Assembly (NCBI RefSeq): GCF_014650115.1 | Contig: NZ_BMUI01000007.1 | Coordinates: forward strand, 328,729 to 392,728 | Origin: Streptomyces olivaceoviridis | GTDB lineage: Bacteria; Actinomycetota; Actinomycetes; Streptomycetales; Streptomycetaceae | Direction of reading: 5' to 3' | Length of the DNA stretch: 64,000 bases | Part shown: positions 53,526 through 62,451 of the stretch, in pieces | How the letters are laid out: each line of letters starts with the position of its first letter | Numbering within the stretch: position 1 is the stretch's first letter | The notes under the pieces: generated by a model | Databases searched by the model: none | Told to the model about the DNA's origin: nothing | Seen by the model: only the letters and a program-made list of their open reading frames with translations | Program-made: the position numbers and the translations under genes

Positions 53526-54457
53526 GCGGGCCTCTCCAGGTCGATGCCGGTCGTGGTGCCGTGGTACTCCACGGAGTCTCTGGTCAGGTCCATGAACGCC
53601 TCCTCCAGCGACACGCTTCGCGCGCTCAGCTCGAACAGCGCGATCCCGTGCTCAGCGGCCTTCAGCCCGATCTCACGGGCGGTCAGCCCGGTCACCTGCA
53701 GTTCCTCGGAACCGATCCGGCCGGTGACATCGACGCCCGGCCCGGCGAGCACGTCCCGCAGCCGGGCCGGGTCCTGGGTGACGACCTTCACCGTGTCCCC
53801 GCCGGCCTCCCGGATCAGGTCCGCCACGGTCGTGTCGGCCAGCAGCCGCCCGCGCCCCACGATGATCAGGTGGTCCGCAACCAGGGCCATCTCGCTCATC
53901 AGATGGGAGGACACGAACACCGTCCGGCCCTCGTCGGCGAGCCCTTTCAGGAGGTTGCGTATCCAGAGCACCCCTTCCGGGTCCAGCCCGTTGACCGGCT
54001 CATCGAGCATCACTGTCTGCGGATCGCCCAGCAGTGCCGCGGCGATGCCGAGCCGCTGGCCCATCCCGAGGGAGAAGGCGCCGGCCCGCTTCTTCGCCAC
54101 GCTGTCGAGTCCGGCGAGGCCGATGACCTCGTCGACCCGACGGCCGGGGATGCCGTGGGTGAGCGCGAGCGCTTTGAGGTGGTTGTACGCCGAGCGGCCC
54201 GGGTGGATCGACTTGGCCTCCAGGAGGGCGCCGACCTCCTGCAGCGGCGCCTGGTGGCGGGCGTAGGGGTGGCCGTTCACGGTGACGGAGCCGCTGGTCG
54301 GGGCGTCGAGGCCGACGATCATGCGCATGGTCGTGGATTTGCCCGCGCCGTTGGGCCCCAGGAAGCCGGTCACCGTGCCGGGCTTCACCACGAAGTCCAG
54401 CCCGTCGACGGCCGTCTTCTCGCCGTACCTCTTGGTCAACCGCCGTGCGTCGATCAT
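53522..54457 (-). CDS. ABC transporter ATPase
   Basis: A 311-residue ATPase: Walker A LGPNGAGKSTTMRMIVGL, signature FSLGMGQRLGIAAAL, Walker B TVMLDEPVNGLD, switch His in SSHLMSEMALVADH. The C-terminal 80 residues are the regulatory domain common in drug exporters. It is the first gene of the four-gene ATPase, permease, kinase, regulator unit. The palindrome at 54571-54590 lies about 115 bases upstream of its start. Confidence 0.93.
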   Translation of the reverse strand: MIDARRLTKRYGEKTAVDGLDFVVKPGTVTGFLGPNGAGKSTTMRMIVGLDAPTSGSVTVNGHPYARHQAPLQEVGALLEAKSIHPGRSAYNHLKALALTHGIPGRRVDEVIGLAGLDSVAKKRAGAFSLGMGQRLGIAAALLGDPQTVMLDEPVNGLDPEGVLWIRNLLKGLADEGRTVFVSSHLMSEMALVADHLIIVGRGRLLADTTVADLIREAGGDTVKVVTQDPARLRDVLAGPGVDVTGRIGSEELQVTGLTAREIGLKAAEHGIALFELSARSVSLEEAFMDLTRDSVEYHGTTTGIDLERPA

Positions 54458-54570
54458 TCGCGTTCTCCCTGTCGGGCTCCGGCGTCCGTCTCTGCGGACG
54501 CCTCACCGGCAACGCTAGGTGCCGAATCACCCGGTTCCTGTGGTACCGGGAGGCTGAACCGCGGCGGGCG

Positions 54571-54590
54571 CGTAGTACCGCGGTACTACG
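54571..54590. promoter_or_regulatory. 20-base perfect palindrome upstream of the ABC operon
   Basis: CGTAGTACCGCGGTACTACG is a perfect 20-base palindrome. It lies about 115 bases upstream of the ATPase start, the expected position of an operator for a LuxR-type or other dimeric regulator. No other copy was noticed in the window. It could equally be a remnant site or serve a gene now lost on the plus strand. Confidence 0.6.
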
Positions 54591-54879
54591 TGGCCACCTG
54601 CGCTGCCTTCCGTGCGCTCGCGCTGAGGCAACGCTCGCCAGGCACCGCAGGACGGCAAGGGGCACCGGGGGGACATCGTGGAGTCTCCGCTTCCGTTGGT
54701 ATCGGCCGGCACCACGGGACGAAGCGGCGGATCAGTGGCCCCAGCACCAGCAGGCCGGGGAACAGTGGCAGCCAGGCCGTCAGCAGCCCCGGTAGCCGAA
54801 GACCGCCGACAGGGCCGCGGCTCCCGGCACCCCGGCCGAGCCCGGACCACCCGGGTGGCAGGCAGTACGGCGGCGCCGC

Positions 54880-55168
54880 CGGCAAGGAGGTACTCCAGGC
54901 AGCAGCGGCGGTCGAGGACCGCGCGTCCACCGCCCGCGCCCTCGCTCGGGCGGCGCTCGCGGCCGGCCGCCGGGAGCCGCCGCAAGGACTCGGCTCCACC
55001 GACCGCGCGGTCTCCCGCCGTATCGCCGCGTGCCAGGCCGCCCCACCCCCGCGCCTGTGGCCGCTGGCGGTGACCGTTCTGGCGCTTGACGCCCTCACCG
55101 CGCTGGGCGCCGCCGACGCAACCGGCGACCCGCTCCGGCTGCTGGAGCCGGTCCTCGCCCGAGAATGA
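54880..55168 (+). pseudogene. M56 peptidase C-terminal relic
   Basis: The frame reads DRASTARALARAALAAGRRE, STDRAVSRRIAACQAAPPPR, LALDALTALGAADATGDPLR and ends LLEPVLARE. Similar C-termini occur in Streptomyces M56 (BlaR1-like) peptidases. It runs towards the intact M56 gene on the other strand, ending about 55 bases from it. There is no catalytic domain upstream; the frame before it is not protein-like. The assignment is moderate. Confidence 0.45.
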
Positions 55169-55221
55169 TCACGCGGCGGGCCGGTTGCGCATCCGGCGGT
55201 GGGCCGCCAGGGCCGAACCGG

Positions 55222-56151
55222 TCAGGGAGCCTCCTCGCCCTGGGCGACCTCGACCTCGTGGTGGAAGCCGACGACGCCGACCGCTCCGGCGGCGACGGAC
55301 AGGACCGTGCAGGCCACGAGGAGAAACGTGGTAAGGCGGGCGGTGCGCGGGCGCGTCCGGGAGGGTGCGAGGAGCGCTGCGACGCGTTGCGGCACCGGTC
55401 CGGTCGTCGCCGCCGGTGCGAAGTCCGGTCGGGTGGCGGGGGAGGCGTTTCCGGCGAGGGCGGCGCGGGCGATGGCCGTGGCGATCAGGCGCCGGTCTCC
55501 GGTGACCTCGGCGGCGGCCTCGTCGGCAGCCCGCTCGGCGGCGAACCGGATGGTGGCGCGGGTGGTGCGCAGGGCGGGGTGGCAGTGGGCGGCGAGTTCG
55601 GCGGCGGCCAGGAAGTAGTGGTGCCCGGCCCGGTTGTGGGCGCGCTCATGGGCGAAGAGGGCCTCACGCTCGGCAGGTCCCAGACTGCGCAGCATGGCGG
55701 TGGTGACGACGATGCGGTGGGGCCGTCCGGGCAGGGCGTACGCGTCCGGATCGGGCGATTCGATCACGCACAGGTCACCTGCGGCGGGGCGGCGGTCGGC
55801 CTGCGTGCGAGCAGCCTTGAAGGCGCGGATCTGCCAGAAGGCCGAGCGTGCGAGCCTCCAGACACTGAGAGTGAGCACCCCGGTGGCCGCCATGGCGGCG
55901 GGGAGGACGAAGTAGTCCGAGGGAGTCCGCAGGGGGCGGACGAGTTCGCCAAGGACGGCGAAGGCGGGGAGTTCGAGCAGTCCGGTCAGGACGAGGGCGC
56001 CGAGAGCGGCGACGCAGGCTCCCGCCAGCGCGAGGGTCGAGGCGGTGAGGACCCACAGTGCGGTGGCCGGGGCCAGCCGGTCGAGGGTTCGACGGGTCAG
56101 CGTCGGCGCGAGGAAGGGCACGATCAGCGGTACGAGCAGCAGAGCGGTCAT
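55222..56151 (-). CDS. M56-family (BlaR1-like) membrane metallopeptidase
   Basis: A 309-residue protein with membrane segments at about 1-20, 33-55, 85-105 and 275-295. ALFAHERAHNRAGHHYFL carries the HExxH zinc site and AERAADEAAAEVTGDRR the downstream acidic ligand. M56 peptidases sense signals at the membrane and cleave a partner repressor such as BlaI, which is encoded immediately upstream with a four-base overlap. There is no extracytoplasmic penicillin-binding domain, so beta-lactam sensing is not implied. Confidence 0.88.
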   Translation of the reverse strand: MTALLLVPLIVPFLAPTLTRRTLDRLAPATALWVLTASTLALAGACVAALGALVLTGLLELPAFAVLGELVRPLRTPSDYFVLPAAMAATGVLTLSVWRLARSAFWQIRAFKAARTQADRRPAAGDLCVIESPDPDAYALPGRPHRIVVTTAMLRSLGPAEREALFAHERAHNRAGHHYFLAAAELAAHCHPALRTTRATIRFAAERAADEAAAEVTGDRRLIATAIARAALAGNASPATRPDFAPAATTGPVPQRVAALLAPSRTRPRTARLTTFLLVACTVLSVAAGAVGVVGFHHEVEVAQGEEAP

Positions 56152-56519
56152 CGCTCGTCGCCCTCCAGGAGCCGGCGCAGGTGCTGCTCGTCTCCGGGAC
56201 TGAGCTGGGCCACGAAGCGGGCCAGGACCGTCTCCCGGTCGGCGTCCCGGTCGAGTTCGGTGTGCATGCGCCGGGCGGTCAGGCCGGGCGCGTCCTGGAC
56301 GGGGAAGTAGGCATAGCCGCGGCCCTGCCGCTCCCGGTCGACGGCACCCTTCTCGTGCAGACGGGTCAGTATCGTCGTCACCGTCGTCCGGGCCAGGCCG
56401 GAGCCGAGCTCGGCCTGCACCCGCCCTGGTGTGAGCGGGGCTTCGGCAGCCCACAGCGCGGCCATGACGGCGGCCTCGAGCTCGCCTGCCGGCCGCCTCT
56501 CGTCCCTCGCGTCGGTCAT
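56148..56519 (-). CDS. BlaI/MecI/CopY-family repressor
   Basis: A 123-residue repressor. ELEAAVMAALWAAEAPLTPG, then QAELGSGLARTTVTTILTRL, is the winged helix of this family, followed by the helical dimer region with FVAQLSPGDEQHLRRLLEG. It binds TACA-N4-TGTA dyads, two of which lie directly upstream. The adjoining M56 peptidase probably cleaves it to relieve repression. ATG 56519; the few upstream in-frame codons are not likely used. Confidence 0.93.
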   Translation of the reverse strand: MTDARDERRPAGELEAAVMAALWAAEAPLTPGRVQAELGSGLARTTVTTILTRLHEKGAVDRERQGRGYAYFPVQDAPGLTARRMHTELDRDADRETVLARFVAQLSPGDEQHLRRLLEGDER

Positions 56520-56545
56520 GGGAACGTTCCTCACTCCGCCATCGT

Positions 56546-56578
56546 CTACAGTTCAGTAGACCGTCTACAGAATTGTAG
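56546..56578. promoter_or_regulatory. BlaI operators between BlaI and DedA genes
   Basis: Two dyads 19 bases apart: CTACA-N4-AGTAG (56546-56559, one mismatch) and CTACA-GAAT-TGTAG (56565-56578, perfect). They lie 27 to 59 bases before the BlaI start and about 77-109 before DedA, so the repressor likely controls both directions. The same dyad occurs at 47088-47101. Confidence 0.7.
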
Positions 56579-56654
56579 TCAGTCGCCGGATGCCGCCGCG
56601 CCGCCGTTCCGCCGCATCCGACAGTCCGGAAGAACGACGAAGGGGCCCCCGAGG

Positions 56655-57323
56655 ATGACCACAGCCGCACACCTATCGTCGCAGCTCGCCGTCAATGTGC
56701 TCGACGCGCGGTCGCTGCTGTCCGCGTTCGGTGTGCTGGGCGTGGGCGTAGTGCTGTTCGCCGAGACCGGGCTGCTGATCGGCTTCTTCCTCCCGGGCGA
56801 TTCCCTGCTGTTCACGGCCGGTCTGCTGTGCACCGGCACCGCCGGGAGCGGCCTGAAGCTGTCACTCACCCCGCTCCTGGTCGCGGCAGCGGTGGGAGCG
56901 CTGGCCGGCTCACAGTGCGGATACCTCCTGGGCCGTCGGGCAGGCGGCGCCCTGCTCGCCCGAAGTCGCTCGGCCCGCCTGCACGAGGGGGCGAGACGCG
57001 CGGAGGAACTGCTGGAACGCTACGGGTACGCGAAGGCGATCGTCCTGGCCCGCTTCGTTCCGGTGGTGCGCACGGTCCTGAACCCGATGGCGGGTGCCCT
57101 GCATGTGCCGGTGCGGACGTTCACCGTCTGGCAGGTGACCGGCGGGCTGGTGTGGAGCCTGGGTCTCACCCTGGCGGGCTACGCGCTGGGGTCCTCCGTG
57201 CCGAACGTGGACCGCTATCTGCTGCCGATGGTCGCGGTGATCGTGGGCCTGTCGCTTATTCCGGTCGCCTCCGAGGTGTACCGCTCGCGCCGGGACGCGA
57301 AGGCGAAGGAGGCACGCGGATGA
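56655..57323 (+). CDS. DedA-family membrane protein
   Basis: A 222-residue protein. GLLIGFFLPGDSLLFTAGLL, then ARFVPVVRTVLNPMAGALHV, are the two re-entrant motifs of DedA (VTT) proteins, which act as lipid carriers or scramblases. The N-terminal Ser/Leu-rich helix and four further helices fit. ATG 56655 lies directly after GAGG. The stop overlaps the next start (GGATGA). With the two PAP2 genes it forms a lipid-recycling unit, perhaps for undecaprenyl phosphate. Confidence 0.9.
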   Translation: MTTAAHLSSQLAVNVLDARSLLSAFGVLGVGVVLFAETGLLIGFFLPGDSLLFTAGLLCTGTAGSGLKLSLTPLLVAAAVGALAGSQCGYLLGRRAGGALLARSRSARLHEGARRAEELLERYGYAKAIVLARFVPVVRTVLNPMAGALHVPVRTFTVWQVTGGLVWSLGLTLAGYALGSSVPNVDRYLLPMVAVIVGLSLIPVASEVYRSRRDAKAKEARG

Positions 57324-57925
57324 TCAGCGCCCTTGACGGCTCGTCGGTCGACGGCTCGGTCTACACCGCCGTGGTGAACCTCGCCCGGCGCTCCCCCGTC
57401 TGGCTGGACGACACGGTGTCGGCCTGGTCGACGTACGGGCTCGTCCTGTTCGCGGTGCTCATGGCCGTCGGCTGGTGGCATGCACGGCGTGTGGGCGCCA
57501 CCGCGTCGGTGACGGCGCTCGCCGTGCCGTTCGTCGTGGTCGTGGCCTTCGGTGTGGACGCGGTGCTGAAGCTGCTGGTGCGCGAGGACCGGCCCTGCCA
57601 GAGCCTGCGGGTGACCACGTTGGAGGCGTGTCCGGCGCCCGGCGACTGGTCCTTCCCCAGCAACCATGCGGCCATCGCCGCCGCGGCGGCCGTCGCCCTG
57701 CTGTTCGTCTCCCGCCGACTCGGCGCGGTCGCCGTGATGGCCGCCTGCGCGATGGCCGTCTCGCGTGTCTGGGTGGGCGCGCACTACCCCCACGACGTGC
57801 TGGCCGGGGTCGTGGTGGGCGCCGTGACCGCCATGCTCGCCATGTCGGCACTGCGCAGGCGTGCGGAGGCCGCAGCTCTGCGGCTCGCGGCCACCCGTCT
57901 GCGTCCGCTGCTGGTGGTGTCGTGA
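57320..57925 (+). CDS. PAP2-family lipid phosphatase
   Basis: A 201-residue protein with five membrane segments. The phosphatase signature is complete: KLLVREDRP, then FPSNHAA, then SRVWVGAHYPHDVLAG with the catalytic His and Asp. It dephosphorylates a lipid phosphate such as undecaprenyl pyrophosphate. It starts four bases before the DedA stop and overlaps the second PAP2 gene. Confidence 0.9.
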   Translation: MISALDGSSVDGSVYTAVVNLARRSPVWLDDTVSAWSTYGLVLFAVLMAVGWWHARRVGATASVTALAVPFVVVVAFGVDAVLKLLVREDRPCQSLRVTTLEACPAPGDWSFPSNHAAIAAAAAVALLFVSRRLGAVAVMAACAMAVSRVWVGAHYPHDVLAGVVVGAVTAMLAMSALRRRAEAAALRLAATRLRPLLVVS

Positions 57926-58734
57926 AGCGCGGCGAGATCGCCGAACTGGCCGGCAGCTGCGGGCTCGGAGCGTGGACGGCGTTCGGCGTGCTGACCATGG
58001 TCGTGGTGGGCCACGACGGCATACCGCTGTTCGCGGACGCCGACTTCCTCTCGTGGTCCGTCGGCCACCGGCCCGACGTGGCGGTGGCGCTCGCCCGCGG
58101 GCTGACCGACACCGGGACCGGTGTCATCCCGTACGCGCTGGCGGTGCTGGCCGCGCTCATCGCGGGGCGCACCCCACGGCAGCGCGCGCTCGCCGTCGCA
58201 CTCTGTCTGGGCTGCCTCGGGACGGGCCAGGCGCTGCGGTACGCGGTGATGACACTCGTCACCCGGCCGAGACCACCCCTGACGGACTGGGCGACGCACG
58301 CCTCGGGATGGTCGTTCCCGTCCGGTCACACCACCACGGCGGCCCTCACCGCGGGACTGCTGATCATCGCCATCCGCATACGCGGCCCGCGTGGCAGGAC
58401 TGTGCTCACCCTGGTCATCGGCGGCTGGGGCGCGCTGGTCGGGCTGACCCGTGTCTACCTCGGAGTGCACTGGTTCACCGACGTCGTCGGCGGCTGGCTG
58501 TTCGCCCTGGGGTGGGTCGGCCTGTGTCTGAGCGCCGTGGCCCGCTGGCTTCCCGGCCGGTGGGCCCCCGGCACGACGGACACGGACTCGGCGCGCGGGA
58601 CGGCAGAACCGACGGGCAGCGCAGCAGGGGGCCGAACGCACGCGACACCGGAACAGACCGACGCGGCACGAGAGCAGAAGGACGACCATGCGCCAGACGA
58701 TCCTGGTCGTCGAGGACGATCACGCCCTGCGTGA
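57922..58734 (+). CDS. PAP2-family lipid phosphatase (second)
   Basis: A 270-residue protein starting at GTG 57922. It has about six membrane segments. The signature appears as RYAVMTLVTRPRPP, SFPSGHTTTAALTAG and TRVYLGVHWFTDVVGG. A hydrophilic Thr/Glu-rich tail of about 60 residues follows and overlaps the start of the regulator gene. Tandem PAP2 genes here suggest two lipid phosphate substrates or two sides of the membrane. Confidence 0.88.
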   Translation: MKRGEIAELAGSCGLGAWTAFGVLTMVVVGHDGIPLFADADFLSWSVGHRPDVAVALARGLTDTGTGVIPYALAVLAALIAGRTPRQRALAVALCLGCLGTGQALRYAVMTLVTRPRPPLTDWATHASGWSFPSGHTTTAALTAGLLIIAIRIRGPRGRTVLTLVIGGWGALVGLTRVYLGVHWFTDVVGGWLFALGWVGLCLSAVARWLPGRWAPGTTDTDSARGTAEPTGSAAGGRTHATPEQTDAAREQKDDHAPDDPGRRGRSRPA

Positions 58735-59349
58735 CGTGCTGATGCGGGGACTGCGCGACGAGGACTTCGACCCCGTGCCCGCACCGGACGGCGCCACCGC
58801 CCTGTGACTTGCCACCGCCGACATCTCCGCCGCCGTGCTCGACATCGGGCTGCCCGATGCCGACGGCCGGGACGTGTGCCAGGCGATGCGCGCGAACGGG
58901 TTCCTCTCCCCGTCATCTTCCTGACCGCCCACCACCGGCTGAGCGACCGGCTGTCAGGGTTCTCGGCCGGAGGCGACGACTACCTGCCCAAGCCGTTCCA
59001 CCTCACCGAACTCGCGGCCGGCCTGCGGGCAGCCCTCAAACGGGCCGCGCCACCGCATGCCGCCACAACTGGAGACCTGGCGCTGGACGCAGTGCGGCGC
59101 GTGGTCAGCGTCCGAGGCACCCGGGTCGACCTGACACCGGCCGAGTTCCGTCTCCTGGCGGCGCTCATGGCGGCTTCCGGCGGCATCGTGCGCCGTCGCG
59201 AGCTGGTCCGGGCGGCCTGGCCCGAGGGCGCCCAGGTCCACGACAACACCCTCGACCCGTATCTGACCCGCCTGCGACGCAAGCTGCGCGAGGCGGGCAG
59301 CGACCGGACGATCGGCACGGCCCGCGGGATCGGCCACCGGCTGTCATGA
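58688..59349 (+). pseudogene. OmpR-family response regulator, broken
   Basis: ATG 58688 begins MRQTILVVEDDHALRDVLMR, then a TGA at 58805-58807 stops the frame after GATAL. Beyond it the frame reads SAAVLDIGLPDADGRDVCQA, shifts near 58912, and resumes as FLTAHHRLSDRLSGFSAGGD, KPFHLTELAAGLRAALKRAA and the winged helix LTPAEFRLLAALMAASGGIV, ending RGIGHRLS. One nonsense and one frameshift lesion leave no full receiver. A close relative at 32046-32699 is intact. Confidence 0.88.
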
Positions 59350-60707
59350 GGGGCGCCCGCCACCGGCTGCGGCCTGCTGTGACCGCCTTCCTCCACCGTC
59401 TGGCCCCCGCACGCTGCGCGGCCGTCTCTCCCTCGTGGCCCTCACCACGGCCGCGCTGCTGATGCTGGTTCTCACCGTCGCCTTCAACGCCGTGGCCCAG
59501 CACCGCCTCGAGCACCAGGCGGACGACGAACTGAGCACCCGCGCCGCCGCCGTCGCGGCGACCATCGACATCACCGCCACGACCGTACGTGTCCTGGAGA
59601 CCTCCAACGACGCCCGCCTCGACACGAACGTGTGGATCTACGCCGGCGGACGCCTGCTGGAAGAGCCGCCGAACGCCGGCCGCCTCACCCGCGTCGCCGA
59701 CGCCCTCGCAGGGCGCGGCGGGCGGCGGTGCGTCACCGCCGACGTGGACAGCCCTCTCCGGCTGTGCTCGCAGCCGGTGTCCGCGGACAAGAGCGGGGCG
59801 CTGGTGGTCACCGCGCTCGCCCTCTCCCCTACCGCAGTGCGGCCGACACCCTGCCCCTGGGATCGCTCGCGCTGGACATCATGATGCTCGCCTGCACCTA
59901 CGTCCTGACCCGGCTGGCGGTAGGCCGCGCGCTGCGCCCGGTCCGCACGATGACCGACCAGGCCACCCAGTGGAGCGCCGTCGCCTCCGAGGAACGCTTC
60001 GGCCATACGCGGCACCCGGCCGAACTCGCACGCCTCGGTACATCGCTGGACGCCATACCCGGTGAGCTGCCGCTCGTGGCGCAGGAGGGTGAACTGTCGC
60101 ACGAGCTGGGCACACCCCTGAGCCGGATCATCGCCGAACTCGACCGGTGGCAGACCCATCCCCGCACCGCCGACCAGACCCACGCCACCCACAAGGTCAT
60201 CGCGGAAGCCTCCCAGACCATGCGCACCATCTGCGACACCCTCCTCGACGACGCCCGCGGCGGCACACTCACCGCTCCCGGCACCGCCGAGGTCCTCCCC
60301 ACGCTGCGACGCCTCGCCGAAGTCCTCAACACGCCATCTCACTTGACGATCGCCGTTGACGGCCCGCCTCTGGAGGCCGGAATCCCACCCGCCCTCCTCC
60401 AACGCGTCGTCAGCCCGCTCCTGACCAACACCTGCCGCTACGCCCGCTCCCACATCGCCGTCCGCGCCTACCACGCACCCGACGGCGTACGCATCGACGT
60501 CATCGACGACGGCCCCGGCGTACCGCCCCTGTTCGCCGGACAGCCTTCTAGCCCGGCCGGCGCGCGGATCCCGGCGACGGACACAGCGGAGCGGGCCTCG
60601 GACTGCCGCCGGCGCGACGTCTGGCCCGCTCCGCCGGCGGCGAGGTGACATACGACCCCGAACATGCCCCCGGGGCACGGTTCGTGGTCAGCCTGCCTGC
60701 CGGGTGA
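59346..60707 (+). pseudogene. Sensor histidine kinase, broken
   Basis: Overlaps the regulator end. The pieces, in at least three frames, are SLVALTTAALLMLVLTVAFN (segment 1), VWIYAGGRLLEEPPNAGRLT (sensor), LDIMMLACTYVLTRLAVGRA (segment 2), the H-box LSHELGTPLSRIIAEL (Gly where Arg is usual), N-box VSPLLTNTCRYARSHIAV, G1 VIDDGPGVPPLF, and an end in SLPAG in a third frame. Lesions near 59420, 59840 and 60565 split it. It is the decayed twin of the kinase at 32690. Confidence 0.85.
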
Positions 60708-60735
60708 CCACGCCGCACTCGACGCCACCGGAGCG

Positions 60736-61527
60736 TCACGGCGTGATGTCGCGCTGGACGTCCTTGCGGGAGACGGCCAGGTAGCCGACGAAGCCGAGGA
60801 TCGCCACCGTCCAGGACAGCGTGACCGGCCCCAGGCCCAGGTCGAGTCCGCCCCGGCCGTGTCCGACGGCCATCCAGTCGGCGACGGAGGCGCCGAGCGG
60901 GCGGGTGATGACGTACGCGGCCCAGAACGCGGCGACCGCGTTCAGGCTCCCCCACCGGTGAGCGACGGCCGGGACAGCGATAGCGGCGGCGTACAGGACT
61001 GCGGAGCCCAGGTAGCCGAGGCCGATCGTGGCGGTGAGGTCGCCCGCGGCCGTGCCCAGCGCGAACGTGGCCAGCACGGCGGCCCAGTAGAAGGTCTCGC
61101 GGCGTCGGGTGTGGATGCTGTGGATGGACAGGGTGCCCTCGCTGCGGTACCAGAGGGCGAAGACGGCGGCCAGCGCGGCCATGAAGAACGGAGTCGACAG
61201 CGTGTACGGCACGCCGAGGCCGACGTGCAGGACGTCGGCGGCCATGGTGCCGAACACGCTGACCATGACGATCGCCGTCCAGTAGACCCAGGCCACGTAC
61301 CGGCGGACGGCGAACTGCACCGCCAGAGCGGCCACCAGGGCGATGCCGCCGAGGCCGACAGCGGGGATCGGGCCGAGCAGGTGGGCCAGGAAGTCGGACG
61401 CCGTCTCGCCCATCCCGGTGGTCAGCACCTTGATGATCCAGAAGTAGACGGTCACCTCCGGCACCTTGCTCGCCGTGTGACGGACGTGGCCCACGGGCCG
61501 GTCGTGAGTGAGGTGATCAGTCGACAT
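60736..61527 (-). CDS. DUF347 (COG4705-like) membrane protein, second copy
   Basis: A 263-residue protein with eight or nine membrane segments. TASKVPEVTVYFWIIKVLTT is the first DUF347 repeat signature; VLATFALGTAAGDLTATIGL and SLNAVAAFWAAYVITRPLGA occur in later repeats. It lacks the C-terminal soluble domain of the copy at 33997. Its gene converges on the broken kinase but has an upstream 11-base-step repeat, so it is probably still a target of the intact regulator at 32046 or another. ATG 61527. Confidence 0.88.
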   Translation of the reverse strand: MSTDHLTHDRPVGHVRHTASKVPEVTVYFWIIKVLTTGMGETASDFLAHLLGPIPAVGLGGIALVAALAVQFAVRRYVAWVYWTAIVMVSVFGTMAADVLHVGLGVPYTLSTPFFMAALAAVFALWYRSEGTLSIHSIHTRRRETFYWAAVLATFALGTAAGDLTATIGLGYLGSAVLYAAAIAVPAVAHRWGSLNAVAAFWAAYVITRPLGASVADWMAVGHGRGGLDLGLGPVTLSWTVAILGFVGYLAVSRKDVQRDITP

Positions 61528-61621
61528 GGCAGGCACCATGACACGGTGCCCGGCGCTCGCCCCAGACCCCTTTGCCAGAGTTTTGGCGCTTCCAGTACGG
61601 GAGTTGCCCGAGGCTCAGCCG

Positions 61622-61640
61622 AACCTGAACGCGACCTGAA
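61622..61640 (-). promoter_or_regulatory. Direct repeat operator before the second DUF347 gene
   Basis: On the minus strand TTCAGGTCGCGTTCAGGTT: TTCAGGT recurs with an 11-base step, about 95 bases before the ATG. The same step and core (CAGGTT) lie before the first DUF347 gene. It is most simply read as an OmpR-type regulator site. Confidence 0.6.
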
Positions 61641-62451
61641 CACAGAGGCGGACGCACTGGTCAGCAGCGTGCGGCCAGTGATAGCGGCTGTCTCCCGGCA
61701 TCGGCCTGGCGGCTGAAGAGCAGGACGCGACAGTTGGCCGACCCAACGGCCGGACATCGATCCCGTAACGGGTCGTCGGTGTTCCGCAGCGTCGCCTCCG
61801 GCAGAGCGATGCAGTCGCCGCGGTTGGTCACCGGCGAGATCACACGCCGCTTGCTGGCGCCGGCTGCGCAGACAAGATCCGACGTGCACGGCAAGCCGAG
61901 CAATGCCTATGTCTGCCGTCAATCAGTGCATGGAGTACTCCGAATCCCCTGGCACTGAGTAGGGTTCAGGGATGTAAGCAGGACCGAGCTTGAGCCACAC
62001 CTCGTACAGCTCTCGGTCGCACGCAGACAACACGATCTCCTGTTAGGGCACCCAGGCAAACAACTCATCGACCAGGGCGCACGCCGCTCCCTAAGCCTGT
62101 TGTGGCCGGGCTCGTCGCATGCCGCGCGCTGCGCAGACTGGGGTGAAGCCATCCCATACGCACGCCTTGGTCGAGAACCTCTGCGATCAAGGCATGCAGC
62201 GCCTCCCCGCCAGGGAAGCGGCCCCTTCCTGCTTCTCGACCGTGACCGCTGAGCCCTCGGTGTTGCTGCTCATCCATTCGACGTCGGCTGGATGAGCGTC
62301 AAGGACCCTGATCTTGATGCTTCCGGTGGTGCAGCCGTGGTTTCGCACAGGCCGAGATCGCCAGTCCAGGTGCCGGCGGCCAGCCAACCGATCCGCCCTC
62401 CCGCACTCACGTGCCCCGGTCGCACCGGGAGGGTCCGCACCCCTCGTACGA
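61641..62451. other. Gap without an intact gene
   Basis: About 810 bases. On the minus strand near 61925-62045, a frame reads QEIVLSACDRELYEVWLKLG, then PAYIPEPYSVPGDSEYSMH and a stop, which looks like a short piece of a real protein I cannot name. No other gene, RNA or repeat was recognised. Confidence 0.35.

Noticed and set aside
53561..54880. Long plus-strand frame (over 400 codons) opposite the ABC ATPase
   Set aside because: Antisense shadow typical of high-GC DNA; only the last 95 codons (54880-55168) look protein-like.
55222..56151. BlaR1-type beta-lactam sensor
   Set aside because: There is no penicillin-binding sensor domain; the protein is only the M56 peptidase part.
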